Positions 13,832 to 25,671 of a stretch of 64,000 bases of DNA are shown in pieces. A program made the translations under genes and the position numbers. Source of the stretch: Scleromitrula shiraiana (Eukaryota; Ascomycota; Leotiomycetes; Helotiales; Sclerotiniaceae); contig JABELC010000010.1 of the NCBI GenBank assembly GCA_028455995.1, positions 186,001 through 250,000 on the forward strand. Reading direction: 5' to 3'. Under the pieces are notes generated by a model that saw nothing but the letters and a program-made list of their open reading frames with translations, was not told the DNA's origin and searched no databases. Every line of letters begins with the position of its first letter. Positions within the stretch are counted from its first letter, which is position 1.

Positions 13832-15673
13832 ATGACAGATTCGATAACTCAAGATAATCCAGATTACGATTACTATTACTGGGCCCTAACAATGAAAGCC
13901 TCAATATGGAGAGGTCTAATGGCCATAGGAATGAAATTCCACCACTTCGCCGACCCCAAACCCCCCTCCCCAAATTTCAAGATCAAAATCCCCTCACGCC
14001 TATGTCCCCGAGGCGGAACATTCAACCTAGTTTTCTACCTCCCAGACACCTACTACACAGCACCAGATGATTATCGTTTCCCCGTCGTCGTCAATTACCA
14101 CGGCGGTGGTTTCACCCTCGGCACGGGAACAGACGATGCCCGCTGGGCCGCCGCCGTCATCTCCAAAGTCGAAGCCGTCCTCGTAAGCGTCGAATACCGA
14201 CTCGCGCCCGAATACCCCTTCAGCGTGGGCGTCGAAGACGGCACCGACGCGCTCATCTATCTCGCCGCGCACGCCGAAGAACTGCGTCTGGATCCGCACA
14301 GAATGGCCCTATCGGGATTTTCTGCCGGCGGGAATTTCGCTTTCACGGTCCCGCTTATGTTGCATGATTTGAAGAATGATGCGGGGAAACGCACACTTTC
14401 GGAATTCGACGAGGTGCAGCAACAGCAATATAATGGGCTATTGACATATCATTCCTCGCAATCATCTACCACATCCCTCCCAACACGGTCCTCACCACCC
14501 AGTAAACCCAACAACGGCAGCGGTGCATTCCTCTCGCCTGAATCCGCCTCCTCCTCGGCCTCAACCCCGCGCAATGAATCCACAACCTCCATCGCCAAAC
14601 TGCAAAATCTCGAGCCCACCCTCCTCGAAATCTCCCAGCAAATCCCCGATCTCACCCTCCTCGCCATCGTCTCCTTCTACCCCCCCACCGATTTCTCTCA
14701 AACCCGCGACGTCAAGCGCGCTACGAATCCCGCTCCCGAGAAAAACCTCCCTCCGATGCTCACGAGGCTCTTCGACGAATCATACATGCACCCCATGTCA
14801 TCGATCGACCTCAAAGATCCCTACCTCAGCCCCGCATCGGCTTCTGACGCCTTCCTCCGAGACGCCTACCCCGAGGACATCATCCTCTACACATGCGAAT
14901 ACGACATGTTAAACGCGGAAGGGGTGGCGTTCGGGGAGCGCCTCGCCAGCAAGGAGATCGGAAAGAAGGTGCGTGGGGGGCTCATCAACGAGGTTCCGCA
15001 CGCATTCGATAAAAAGCCAAATCCGATACGGTTTCCGAAGGAGGCGGATCGCTGCTATGGGGAGGCGTGCGCGGAGCTGACGAGGCTTTTTGGTACGGCT
15101 AGGGTGAGTTGTGAGGAGAGGAGACAGTTGGAGAGTGAGAGGGTTGTGGATAGGTTTGATGCGAGTGATGTAGATGGAGCGAACGATATGGATGTAAATG
15201 TAAAAGGCAAACAAAAACAAAAAGGAGTAAAAGGAGTAAAAGGAATCCGAGAAGGCGAAGGCCTAAAAGACAAAGCGAGAGATCTAATCGACAACACGAG
15301 TTTAGCAGAAGGCAGACGAGAATCAGGGATGGCTGATAACCATGGGGGAATTGAGGATTTGCGGGATTTAAAGGGGGGGGATTGGATGGGTTCACCGGAT
15401 GACGTTGTCGTGGAAGACGATGATGGGTTATTGCCGGATATGAATTTAAATCACAATTCAAAGAGCAATTCCAAGAGCAATAGCAATAGCAAGAGCAATA
15501 TAACGACGGATACAAATACGGATATACAAAACCATTCAAATACAGAGATATCAACGAATTCACACACGGGATCGAGTTCGAATCCAATAATAATGACATC
15601 GACATCAACAACGACAACGATAATAGGGGGAGTAGACGAAAGAAAAGAGATTGAGAATTTAAAGCATTTATAG
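13832..15673 (+). CDS. HSL-family alpha/beta hydrolase; candidate ErdH
   Basis: Esterase/lipase of the alpha/beta-hydrolase fold-3 (hormone-sensitive lipase) family, 613 aa, no intron. Oxyanion motif HGGGF at residues 90-94. Nucleophile motif GFSAGGN at 162-168 (Ser164). Acid in TCEYD (Asp358). Base in EVPHAF (His390). EYRLAPEYPF at 121-130 is typical of the family. A Ser/Thr/Pro/Gln-rich insert at about 190-260 and a roughly 190-residue disordered tail (Lys/Asp-, then Ser/Asn-rich) extend it well past the usual 330-450 aa. There is no signal peptide. It diverges from erdS, whose product makes ergosteryl-Asp. From memory, fungi have a hydrolase, ErdH, that removes this Asp. Adjacency makes this gene a reasonable candidate, but family membership alone does not prove the substrate. 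Confidence 0.85.
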   Translation: MTDSITQDNPDYDYYYWALTMKASIWRGLMAIGMKFHHFADPKPPSPNFKIKIPSRLCPRGGTFNLVFYLPDTYYTAPDDYRFPVVVNYHGGGFTLGTGTDDARWAAAVISKVEAVLVSVEYRLAPEYPFSVGVEDGTDALIYLAAHAEELRLDPHRMALSGFSAGGNFAFTVPLMLHDLKNDAGKRTLSEFDEVQQQQYNGLLTYHSSQSSTTSLPTRSSPPSKPNNGSGAFLSPESASSSASTPRNESTTSIAKLQNLEPTLLEISQQIPDLTLLAIVSFYPPTDFSQTRDVKRATNPAPEKNLPPMLTRLFDESYMHPMSSIDLKDPYLSPASASDAFLRDAYPEDIILYTCEYDMLNAEGVAFGERLASKEIGKKVRGGLINEVPHAFDKKPNPIRFPKEADRCYGEACAELTRLFGTARVSCEERRQLESERVVDRFDASDVDGANDMDVNVKGKQKQKGVKGVKGIREGEGLKDKARDLIDNTSLAEGRRESGMADNHGGIEDLRDLKGGDWMGSPDDVVVEDDDGLLPDMNLNHNSKSNSKSNSNSKSNITTDTNTDIQNHSNTEISTNSHTGSSSNPIIMTSTSTTTTIIGGVDERKEIENLKHL

Positions 15674-17269
15674 CATTTATAGCATTTATAGCATGAAAGT
15701 GAGGATGTGAGGATGTGAGGATGTCGCGATGAAGGGGATGGATGGGTGGGAGGATATGATATGCTGGGATTGGTTTAGATTGGGTTAGGGGGTTGTGAAT
15801 GAGTGGATGGATGGATGATTGAATGAATGGGTGGTTATGGTAGATGGTAGATGGGTATGGTAGATGGGTATTGCATTGGATTGTGTTATATTTTCCTTCA
15901 ATTAGGTTCTTATATATATAGGGGTTAATGAATTAATCAATTATTGATTGGATTGGAAGGGTTGGGATGGGATAGATGGATGGGATGGGATAGGATAGGA
16001 GAATAACCAAGTAATAAATAAATAAGATGAATAAGATGAATAAAAAAGATGAATATTACATACATACATTAGATTACATCATGATATATATATATACCTA
16101 TATCAACATCTCAACTTCACTTACCTCACTCAATCACTTACCTCACTCACTCATCCATTTACCTCGCACTATCCACCCATCTATAAATAAATCATAGAAT
16201 AGAATAGAATAGAATAGAAAAACTAAACTGAACGACATACCATAACATAACATAGAATTCTACTTCTAACAATAGCAAAGAAGTCCAAAAAAATCCAAAA
16301 AAGAATAAAAACAAAAACAAAAACAAATAAAACAACTTTCCTCGAGTATATATATGTATACATACGAGGAGAAATATCTTCCGTCTTCCGTTTCTGTTTT
16401 CCGTTTATAAGATACGAAGATACGAAGATACGAGGGAGCTGGGATTGTGGGCGTTGTTGTTGTTGTTGTTGTTGTTGTTGGGTGGATGGTTGGGTTGGGG
16501 GGGGAGAGGGAGGAAGAGAGAGAGGGAGAGGGAGGGGGAGGGTGAGAGGGGGTGAGAGGGGGAGGATGAGAGGGGGAGGATGAGAGTATATATATATATA
16601 TATCTCTTTTAATATACTACACCATAATACACCATAATACACCTACACCTACACCAGACACATCTCCAGACACACATAAATACACACATAAAAAATAAAA
16701 ACCAAAACCAAAACAAGAAGCCGCAGCTAAACCCCCCAAAGACCGTGACAAAAACCTAAACATCCATCAATCAATCTACCATCAATCTACCACCTATCTA
16801 TCTACCATCCCAACAATCCTCATACAACAAACGAATAATTCCAAATTATATTGTTATTTAAAACCATGAATTTATGAATATATATTTTATGAATGTATAT
16901 TTTATTTAATACCGGTAGACGAAGTACATAAGTAAGTAAATAGATAAATAAATAAATAAACAAAACAAAATAAGTCCTGATAACAGTAGCACTTTAGTTG
17001 GGGCTGGCTGGTTGATCGTCGTATCATGATGGATAGGGATGAGATGGGATGGGATGGAAGGAATGGACGTGTATGTGGATGGGTGGGTAGGTGGGAATGG
17101 GTATTTATGAGGTATGGATTCTATTTTATTTTATCTTATCTTATATATTTTATGCATCTTATGTATACGAATAGCAAGTATCATTATATCATATCATACA
17201 TACATACATACTACATCATAGTATAGTCCACCCCCATGCTCGAAGACATGAAACAGAATTTTAATACTA
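15674..17269. other. Intergenic, low-complexity rich
   Basis: Many simple repeats: GGATGT-type runs, (GTT)n at 16452-16480, GGGAGAG-rich tract near 16500-16590 and (ATAC)n near 17195. No gene supported. Confidence 0.55.
16452..16480. repeat. (GTT)n microsatellite
   Basis: About nine perfect trinucleotide units. Confidence 0.9.
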
Positions 17270-18245
17270 CTCGGTTAAATTAAAATTGAAGCACGCGCAA
17301 ATTACCGAAAAACCCTCAAAATCGATGATTTTATATAAATCACCTTTTGTGTCGATGTAAATAAATCGATCAATTATTTATAAAATTATTTGAAATTTTA
17401 AATAAAAATTATTTTTATATTAAAGTATTCGCTATTAATATATAAAAGTTAAATAATGATTTTAAAATTTATAATATTTAATGAAATATAAAGTAAAAAT
17501 CATATAAAAATACAATATTTTTAACTTGATTTAAATCAAGTAAATTACTATATTAAAAAATAATAAAGATATATATAAATATATAAAAAATAGATTTTAA
17601 TTTAATATAAATATTATATATATTAAAAATATATAAAAAATATAATATAATAAAATTAAAAAGAGTATATATAATATTTATAAATATTAAACACCATTAT
17701 AACTTCGATTTTTAAAAATTATTAAAATTATTTCAAATTTTTATATATGATAATTTATATCTTTATAATTATTATATTAAAATATTATTTAATATAATTT
17801 TGATTTGAATGAATTATTAAAATTTTTAAAAATTTTAAAAAGTTAAAAATACCTTTATAATTTCCATTTTTAAAGAATATTATATTAAACTTTAATATAT
17901 AATATTTATATTAAATAAAAGTTTTTCTTTTATATATTCATATATATCTTCATTATTTCCTAATATAGTAATTTGCTTGATTTAAATCAATTTAAAATTA
18001 TAGTATTTTTATATGATTTTTATTTTATATATAAATAAATATTATAAATTTTAAAATCATTATTTAATCTTTAAATTTTAATAGTAAATATTTTAATATA
18101 AAAATAATCTATAGTTAATATCTTAAATAATTCTATAAATAAATGATCGATTTATTTATATTAGCGTAAAAGGTGTTTTGTATAAAATTGTCGATTTTGA
18201 GGGTTTTCGGCAATTGGCGCGTGCTTCAATTTTAATTTAACCGAG
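17270..18245. mobile_element. Foldback-type AT-rich element with very long terminal inverted repeats
   Basis: The left end CTCGGTTAAATTAAAATTGA is matched inverted at the right end (TCAATTTTAATTTAACCGAG). Similarity in inverted orientation continues inward: GCACGCGC/GCGCGTGC, CCCTCAAAATCGA/TCGATTTTGAGGG, AATAATGATTTTAAAATTTA, and TTGATTTAAATCAAG on both arms. The 976-bp unit is therefore close to one large imperfect palindrome with arms of about 400 bp or more. TA dinucleotides flank it (17268-17269, 18246-18247), compatible with Tc1/mariner-type insertion. No open frame survives and the body is extremely AT-rich, as expected after repeat-induced mutation. The superfamily is inferred. Confidence 0.75.
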
Positions 18246-18256
18246 TAGGCAACTTA

Positions 18257-18849
18257 TATTTAAGCGAGCTCAAAATCACCCCAATCTATTATTGCAACAC
18301 CATTTCTTTAAATTTAATTAAAAATCAACCAACAATTATAATTCTATAATTTTAATAAAATAAAAAATTTATAATTCGATCTATAATATAATATAAATTC
18401 TATAATAATAATATTATAATAAAACTCAATATTTTATATATTATTTCTATATAATTATATAAATCTTGATTTTATTAAATATATTAAAATATAAATTTTT
18501 AAATAAAAAATTATTTAATATATTCTATATTATTTATAAATAAGATTTTAAACATTATTAATCATACTTTATTTAATCTTTTATATATTTAAACTCTAAA
18601 AACATCTTCATTATTTTTATTTTAAAATAATACTAAATATATTTAACAAAATTAAAATCAAAAAAATATAAAAACTAATTAATAATTAAAAAGATCTTTC
18701 AATCTTTAAATCAATTCTTTATTTTATAAATACAATATATAAATACATTATTTTATTAAAATTAATACTCTAGATCCAATTATTCGAATATAAATTGAAT
18801 TTCTATATCGAGCATTTTGAGGTATAAATTCGCACTATTCGCTTAAATA
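18257..18849. mobile_element. Second AT-rich inverted-repeat element
   Basis: Ends are TATTTAAGCGA (left, 18257) and TCGCTTAAATA (right, to 18849), each flanked by TA. A CTCAAAAT block recurs inverted near each end (left about 18269, right ATTTTGAG about 18814). There is no coding capacity and the interior is almost pure A/T. It lies 10 bp from the preceding element, so the island may be a nested or hotspot insertion. It is less certain than its neighbour because the inverted similarity is short. Confidence 0.5.
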
Positions 18850-19939
18850 TATATTGTGGGTCACTGTAAAACTAAATCATAAGCGAATACATGCCATCCA
18901 CATTACGAGTAGTGTCTGCCAACCTACTGATTTCCCAACTTACCTAGATACCTCCTATGTATACTCGAGTACACTGTGTATTACTTATTATTTGCAAATA
19001 TAATACCCGTGATACCATACCTACCTTTACAATGCCGTCACATCACAATACAATACAATATAATCACCCGAATGCAAATAATAAAAAGTAGTTACTTGGG
19101 ATCTCTCCTCCTCTCTTTCATTGATCAACTAACTAACTGACTGATTGATAGACACATACATAAACGTTATGCTAAAGTTGTCTGTTTCACCCCAACTAAA
19201 CCACCGTGTATCATATCATATCATATCGGTCAATCAATCTCTTGCTTTACTTCGTTCCTACATTTCTTGATTTATCAATCCATTCGTGTATGAAACAGAG
19301 TAAAGCAATCCATCTCTCCTCCCCTCCTTTCCCCATCACCACCATCGTCATCTCCGTATCCATCCATCCATCCAATCCCAAAATCCCAAATAAATCAAGA
19401 GCAGGAGCTTTCAAGCTACCATACCCATTTCATCTCATCTCACATCATATCATCTCATCCATCACACATACCACAAAAAGATACTTAGAAGTTCCATTCC
19501 ATATGTAACTCCCAATTCTGAGATTCCAGGAGCTTTCAAGCTACCATGTCTCATATGTTAATGTCTCAAAAAATAAAATAAAAAGGTAGAAAAGAGAAAA
19601 AAAAAGTCTCTGAAATTGATGTAAAGCGCCTATGATGTGCCGGGGTGGTGTTAAAACTTTAAAAAAATGAAAAGGGGGAATACATGACGGTGAATCTTTC
19701 GCTAATCATTGGTCACATCGTGGGAAAAACGTGAAACTGGGATAATATTTGCGTTTTGTTCTTATGGGCTTCGCAAAAAAAATGTGTGTGGGAAGTTTTG
19801 TTCGTACCGATATAATTTTAGGCCGAATCATTGACGTCGACAATGTCAATTTGTATTATAAGTCGTAGGATTTTGTGTTCTGTAAAGAAGGGCTTAAATA
19901 TATAAGCTGGAGAATATGTTGACTCTTAAATAAAGACAT
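18850..19939. other. Intergenic, 3' of importin alpha
   Basis: No gene supported. A 20-bp direct repeat, AGGAGCTTTCAAGCTACCAT, occurs at about 19402 and again at about 19529. Confidence 0.5.
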
Positions 19940-22013
19940 CTACATATCCATCGAATCCCCACCATTGGCGAAGTTGAAGTTACCTGATTGCTCGCCATTG
20001 GTACCGAAACCGAAAGTGTTATTGGTGGTTGGTGGTTGATCGACGGCATCAGCGGTTTCCTCTTCGTCAGAGAAATATTTCTCAATCATGTTGTATGCCT
20101 TCATGTAAATTTCCTCATTTGCGTTGGTTTGGCAATCGTGAATCTTCTCCATACCTTGGCATTCCTCGATGAATAAAGCATAACGGTTAATGCTTTCGGA
20201 ACCTTCTCCAGCGGCATCCTTGTCCATTTCTCCAACCTTCAAGATGTTCTCAAGACCATCAAGGGCGACTTGAATGATCTTGTTATCTGGGCAAGCCAAT
20301 AGATCGCAAAGTGGCTTGATGCAACCTTGGTTAACCAAATAACGGATTTGCTCTGGCTTTTGAAGACCACCCGAGGTGGCGTTGGAGATTGCCCAGCATG
20401 CCTCCTTGCGAGTCTTGAGGTCACCGTTGGACAAAAGGTGGATGAGAGGTGGGATGATGTTGGCATCAATGACTGCTTGGATTTGAGTAGAGTTTCCAGC
20501 AGTTACGTTTGAGATGGTCCAGCAAGCTTCCTTACGGATTCCGTCTTTACCGGAGCTCAAAAGAGACAACAAAGCGGGAAGAGCACCACAGTTGATGATA
20601 ACTTGAGTTTGGACATCATCACCAGTAACGATGTTTCCGACTGAACGAAGAGCAGGGGTCTGAACCGAGGTAGAGGCATGCATTAACAATTCGACGAGAC
20701 GACGAGGAATTCCGGCTTCGATGACTGCTTGAATCTTGTCGTTGGCACCATCGGAAAGGTATGAGATGGCCCAGCAGGCATCGATCAAAACTTCATCGTC
20801 CAAAGAATAAACGAGCTTAGCCAAAACTGGCAGAGCTGGCAAAATCTGCTATAAATGTAAGCTTAGCATAATTTGAGATGGGGTTCAAGGGTTCTTACGG
20901 TGGTCCAATCGGGTTGTGGAGTCTTGCCACGGCAGAAGTTGCTAAGAGTCCATGTAGCATTGCGAAGCATACTCAACTTTCTGCTATCACCCAAGAGTGT
21001 GAGAAGTGGTTTAAGAGCACCACATCCTAAAACATAATCTCTGCATGATGGGCTATCACCAGCGATGTTTCCGAGAGCCCAGACAGCTTGTTCTCTAACA
21101 TCAGGTTCATGGCTACCAAGTAATTCGACAAAAATAGGAACGGCACCAGCCTCGATGACAACTTGTGTTTGTTGAGCTGAACCAGATGCGATGTTTGTAA
21201 GAGCCCACGCAGCCTCGAATTGTACCAAAGTATGAGGAGATCTAAGGAATTCGACAAATCGAGAAACAACCCCAGTTTTAATGACCTCTTCGATGGGAGG
21301 ATTTCTTTCTTTCGAAAGTAACTTTCTGAATTTTGTAGTGGCTTGAATTTGTAAATCGATTTGTTCAGAGAAAACTCCTTGTACCATTTGTGGAAGGTCT
21401 TCGTTCAACTATAAAGAGAAATCATAGATTAGCATATTGTGCAGGGTAACTGATAAGAAAATAATCATAACGCTCAAGTTGTGCAACCCCGCTCAGCATT
21501 AAATTCTTTGATAGATAAAGCTGTGAATGAGGGTCAATCGCAGAAGCGAAGAACAAAACTATCAAAATTGGCGGTGGTTGCTGCCCCACCAAAAGTAAAG
21601 TAAACAGTGCAAAAAGGCAAGTTTGCAAAGTTATAAGTAAGTTTATCGTAGTGGGGTAGATAGCTAGAAGAAATGTGGTTGAAAAGATGAAGTAAATATT
21701 GATATGTAGTTATTTTGTTGTTTTGTAGATCGACAGTGAGAGCGAGTCAGAAAATGAAATGCGCCATCATTAAACTTACTTGACTTTCTGTAGGTGCAGA
21801 ATCATCATCACTATCAGGCTCAGCACCTAAAGAAGCTCCAGGTCGAGATTCTCCAGTTGCGATACCTCTTCTCTTGGCAATATTCTCTTCACGTTTAGCT
21901 TTTCTAATCTCAACTTGTTGCTCTTCACGACGACGTCTTAATTCTTCAGGTTTGAAGACACCCTTTGCCTTGAACTGAGTTCGACGATGTTCTGGGATAT
22001 AACGTTCAGCCAT
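19940..22013 (-). CDS. srp1: Importin subunit alpha (karyopherin alpha)
   Basis: Nuclear import adaptor that binds classical nuclear localisation signals and docks to importin beta. Exons 22013-21780, 21408-20899 and 20848-19940 give 550 aa, the usual family length. Residues 1-78 (exon 1) form the importin-beta-binding domain, with basic runs RRRREEQQVEIRKAKREE and AKRRG followed by an acidic SDDDS patch. Exons 2 and 3 carry the ARM repeats, shown by repeated WALTNIASGS, WALGNIAGDS, WTLSNFCRGK, WAISYLSDG, WTISNVTAGN and WAISNATSGG helices whose Trp/Asn ladder binds the NLS. The C-terminus is acidic and then Asn/Gly-rich. The first intron (371 nt) falls exactly between the autoinhibitory domain and the ARM array and is long for this genome. 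Divergent from POT1. Confidence 0.95.
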
Positions 22014-22827
22014 GATTCCGACTTGATCGAAAACCGCTCTTTTGGAGTTGTTATTTTGTAGTTGAAAAAGAAAAAATCTATCAAGCCACTACCTTACTAT
22101 TGTAAAGTTGTGTTGATATAAATTTGAGAAGTGTTGGATAATTCTTAGAGGAAGAAAATAGGTTGGATGAACCAGAAAATTATAGAAGTTTCTTTAGGAC
22201 GGATTTCGGATTTGAACTTTGAAGAAGGCACCAAAAAAGAACTTTGAATCTGAACCCATTAAAACAATTTGAAGCTATACTTAATGCGGAAAGGTATAAC
22301 AATCAGCTGATTCTAGCGAGCTTTCAAGAAGAGTTTTAGTCATCCTTTTTGTTGATTGGTTTGATTGGTAGGGATAGGAGGGAGGGGAAGGGACATGACA
22401 TGACATGTGATAGGGCTTTTATTCGTCGCGTCTACCCAAAGAATGTCAATGATTTACGCGCCTATGCGTGTAATAATATAAGATTGTACATCAACATCAA
22501 TGAGGAAGTAGAAGTAAAGAACTACAATTGAATCAAACGGCATACAACAGCATACAACGGCATACAACCGTATACTACGTTGCAAAGGATCATACATGGA
22601 AGCAAACCAAAACAGTGTAACAGGCAAACAAATAATTACATAGAGTTATGTATTATTGGTTTTTATACGTCTAATTTCACTTGCTATCCAATTTCGAGAC
22701 CTTTCTGCGTATCCTTCTATTCAGGCGTATAGAACATAGAGAGAATAAAAGGCATAGAGATCATTTACCTTTATTCCAAGGATTGGCAACACATCCACAG
22801 ATAGACATTACACAAGGTTTCTTCAAT
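22014..22827. other. Divergent promoter region of importin alpha and POT1
   Basis: An 814-bp spacer between two start codons facing away from each other. It contains a short tandem CATACAACRG repeat near 22540-22575. No gene supported. Confidence 0.6.
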
Positions 22828-25671
22828 ATGGATTCAACAACTGAGGTTACAAAGGCTTTACCTAAAGGATTCAAGAGTATTGAAGAGATAAAGAGGTTGC
22901 AAAGGGGTGTATTTGTAAATGTAGTTGGTTTTGTATATGATTTCCAACCATTTATCAAAACTGGTGGGACAGGTAAGTTTTAAATTAATCACTTGTTATT
23001 TCATGCTAAAAAGTATATAGATCATAAATGTACCATTCGTATAAAAGATCATTCTTCCCGATATGAAGTTCATGGGATGACGATGGACATATTTGTTTCT
23101 GGACACAAACTTGACGAGATAGCAGGACTTGGAGTAGGAAAAGGTGATGTGCTTATCATACGTCAAGGAAAGGTTTTGTTCTTCTTGCCATCGACAGCAT
23201 TCATCTATCTAATTCAATAACAGACTCAAATGCGAAATGGTGCTATATCACTAATGCATAACATATCCACTCAGTATTATCTTCTTCGTGCTGTCAATAT
23301 CCCCGAAACCCCACTGAGCCTTAATATGTCAGTACCTTGGATATCATCACCACCCAAGAGTAAATGTCCAAATCAAGAGGAGATCAATTACATTGTATGG
23401 GCAAGTCAAAACCTTGACCAAATTGGCCTTCCGAGCACTCAAGAATTTGAGGAACGGACAAAGCAGGCCTTAAACGTTCGAGAAAAATTCAGTCTATTAT
23501 GTGATGTCAAGAATGACTCCTTCCACGATATTGTTGGTGAAGTTCGGAAGACATATGGAGAAAAATATGATATGATGTCAGTCTATTTTACTGATTATAC
23601 AGGCAATTCCTCTTTCTACAATTATGAATTGGGAGGTGCTTCTGACCAAGACATGGATGGGCGTGATGGTGATGAATACGGGTATATAAAAAATGGATAT
23701 AAGGAAAAAGAAGGTGGATGGGAGGGACCGTTTGGGAAATTAACAGTCCAACTTACACTATTCGGCCAACATAACGATTTCATCCGCAAAAACAATATCC
23801 AACCGGGACAGTGGTTATGTTTACGAAATGTTCGTTTTGAATCCAAAAATTCCGCCTACTTAGAAGGCAAGCTTCGAGAAGATCGATCTGCACATGCAGG
23901 TAGAGTCTATATCGAAATCCTGGATCCCAAGTTAGCAAAGGAGAATCTCAGATTAAAAGAATGTTTAATCCGAAAACGCGATTATCTAAAGAAACACGAA
24001 AAGCAAAAGGATAAACTCATCAAAGAAGCTGGAAGTGGAAAACGAAAAGCAGATGATGATCCTGCACCTAAAAATGCTAAAGAACGTCGAAAAGAAGAGC
24101 GTCGGAAAACACAAGCTGCTGCGGAAGCTAAAGCTGCTGCTAGACTTAATCTAAATGAAAATGGTAAGTAGCAGAATCACAATCACATTCATTTATCATG
24201 CATAACTAACCGCCCCCTCCTTACCCAGTAAAATGCAACCACCCCGAGCGCCCCATAATCCCGCTCTCCAAAATCCTCAAACCGCACGCCCTCTCCCCCC
24301 TCTCCCAATACGCCGGCATCACCTCCCCCTTCGAAAACCGCAACTACAAAGCCAACATCCGAATCGTCGATTACTTCCCCCACGACATCCGCGACTTCAC
24401 CATCTGTCGCCGCGTCACTGAATTCGACGGTCTTTCTGATTACAGTGGTGCGGAGTCTGATGATGAGGAGGATGAGGATGGGGATGAGGGGAGGAGGAAG
24501 GATATGAGAAGTTGGAGGGAGGGAAAGGGATTTGTGGAGAGGGTTTGGGAGTGGAGGTTTATGCTTATTGGGGAGGATGCGGATCCCGGGGAAGCGAAGA
24601 AGGGGGAGAGGATAAATTTGGTGGTGGGACATCAGGATGCGGAGGGGTTGCTTAATATTGATGGGGAGGCTTGCAAGTATGTTTATTTCGTTATCACTTT
24701 GTTTACTCTTTCACTTTCCATTCTATCATCTTTTCCCCCATTTCACCTTTAGTCCCCGCAATGCCCTTACTTACCTTTTTCCTTAAACATTATCGTGATT
24801 GATCATCCCTGCCACTTCCCATCCAACAACCCAAGCAACCTCACCACCCCACCCCATCCATGCCCCCATCCATGCCCCCTGCCCTGCTACCCCCTTACCC
24901 TCCCTCCACCCCCTCCGTTCCCCACCCACTTACCTCCCAAAACATAAAACCAACTAACCCCCCACCCCCCAAACTAGCCTCCGCAAAAACCCCGCCCTCC
25001 TCCGCACCCTCAAAGAGCAACTCTTCAAACTATGGGGCGATCTCGAAGAACAGAAGTCCTCGAAACTAGCCGCCGATCTTCAAAAAATCAAAGACCGTTC
25101 ATCTCGTTCATCTTCTTTATCTTCTTCTGGCGATGAGTATGAAGAAGAATATATTGAGGAAGATGTATATGACGATGAGCGAGACGAGGGAGATCAAGAA
25201 ACCGATACCAAAGGAAGAAGAAAGGGAAAAGACGCACTACCACCCGACACCGACACCGACGACGAAACCTCTCCAACCCTCAATCTCAATCTCAATCTCA
25301 ACACAAAACCCCAATCTCAGATGAAAAACCAGAATAAAACAGTGACGGAACAGGACGAAGAGGATAAAGAGGACAAACAAGATGAACGAACCGAGAGTGA
25401 AGCGATAGCAAAAGAGACACCAATAGCAGCAGGAAAGATAATCCCAAAAAATAAACCCTTCACATGTTGTATTAAACAATACGGCGTCAAAGAAAAGGTG
25501 TCAACAGGAGATAGGCATAGAGATAGAGATAGGGATAGGGATAGAGATAGAGAAAGAGGAGATGAAGAGGGGTGTGAGATGGAGGGGGGAGGAAATGAGA
25601 TGCAAATGGATGCAGGAGAGGGCAAGAGATGGGTGAGGGTTTTTGGGATTTGGGGCACTGTTATTTTGTGA
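22828..25671 (+). CDS. pot1: Telomere end-binding protein Pot1
   Basis: Binds single-stranded telomeric DNA through OB folds and protects chromosome ends. Exons 22828-22972, 23021-23172, 23224-24163, 24229-24676 and 24978-25671 join in frame to 792 aa. The N-terminal OB fold (Telo_bind) includes FVNVVGFVYDFQPFIKTGG, CTIRIKD and DVLIIRQGK. A second OB region has FGKLTVQLTLFGQH and GQWLCLRNVRFESKNSAYLEGK. A basic/Ala-rich coiled stretch follows (KNAKERRKEERRKTQAAAE). The C-terminal part carries acidic runs, an RDRDRDRD repeat and a short conserved-looking block PFTCCIKQYGV ending VRVFGIWG. The second donor (AAG|GTTTTG) is weak and the fourth intron is 301 nt, so those two junctions are the least certain. 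Convergent with MKT1. Confidence 0.88.

Noticed and set aside
24189..24632. 147-codon frame antisense to POT1
   Set aside because: Lies opposite a well-supported POT1 exon; explained as its shadow.
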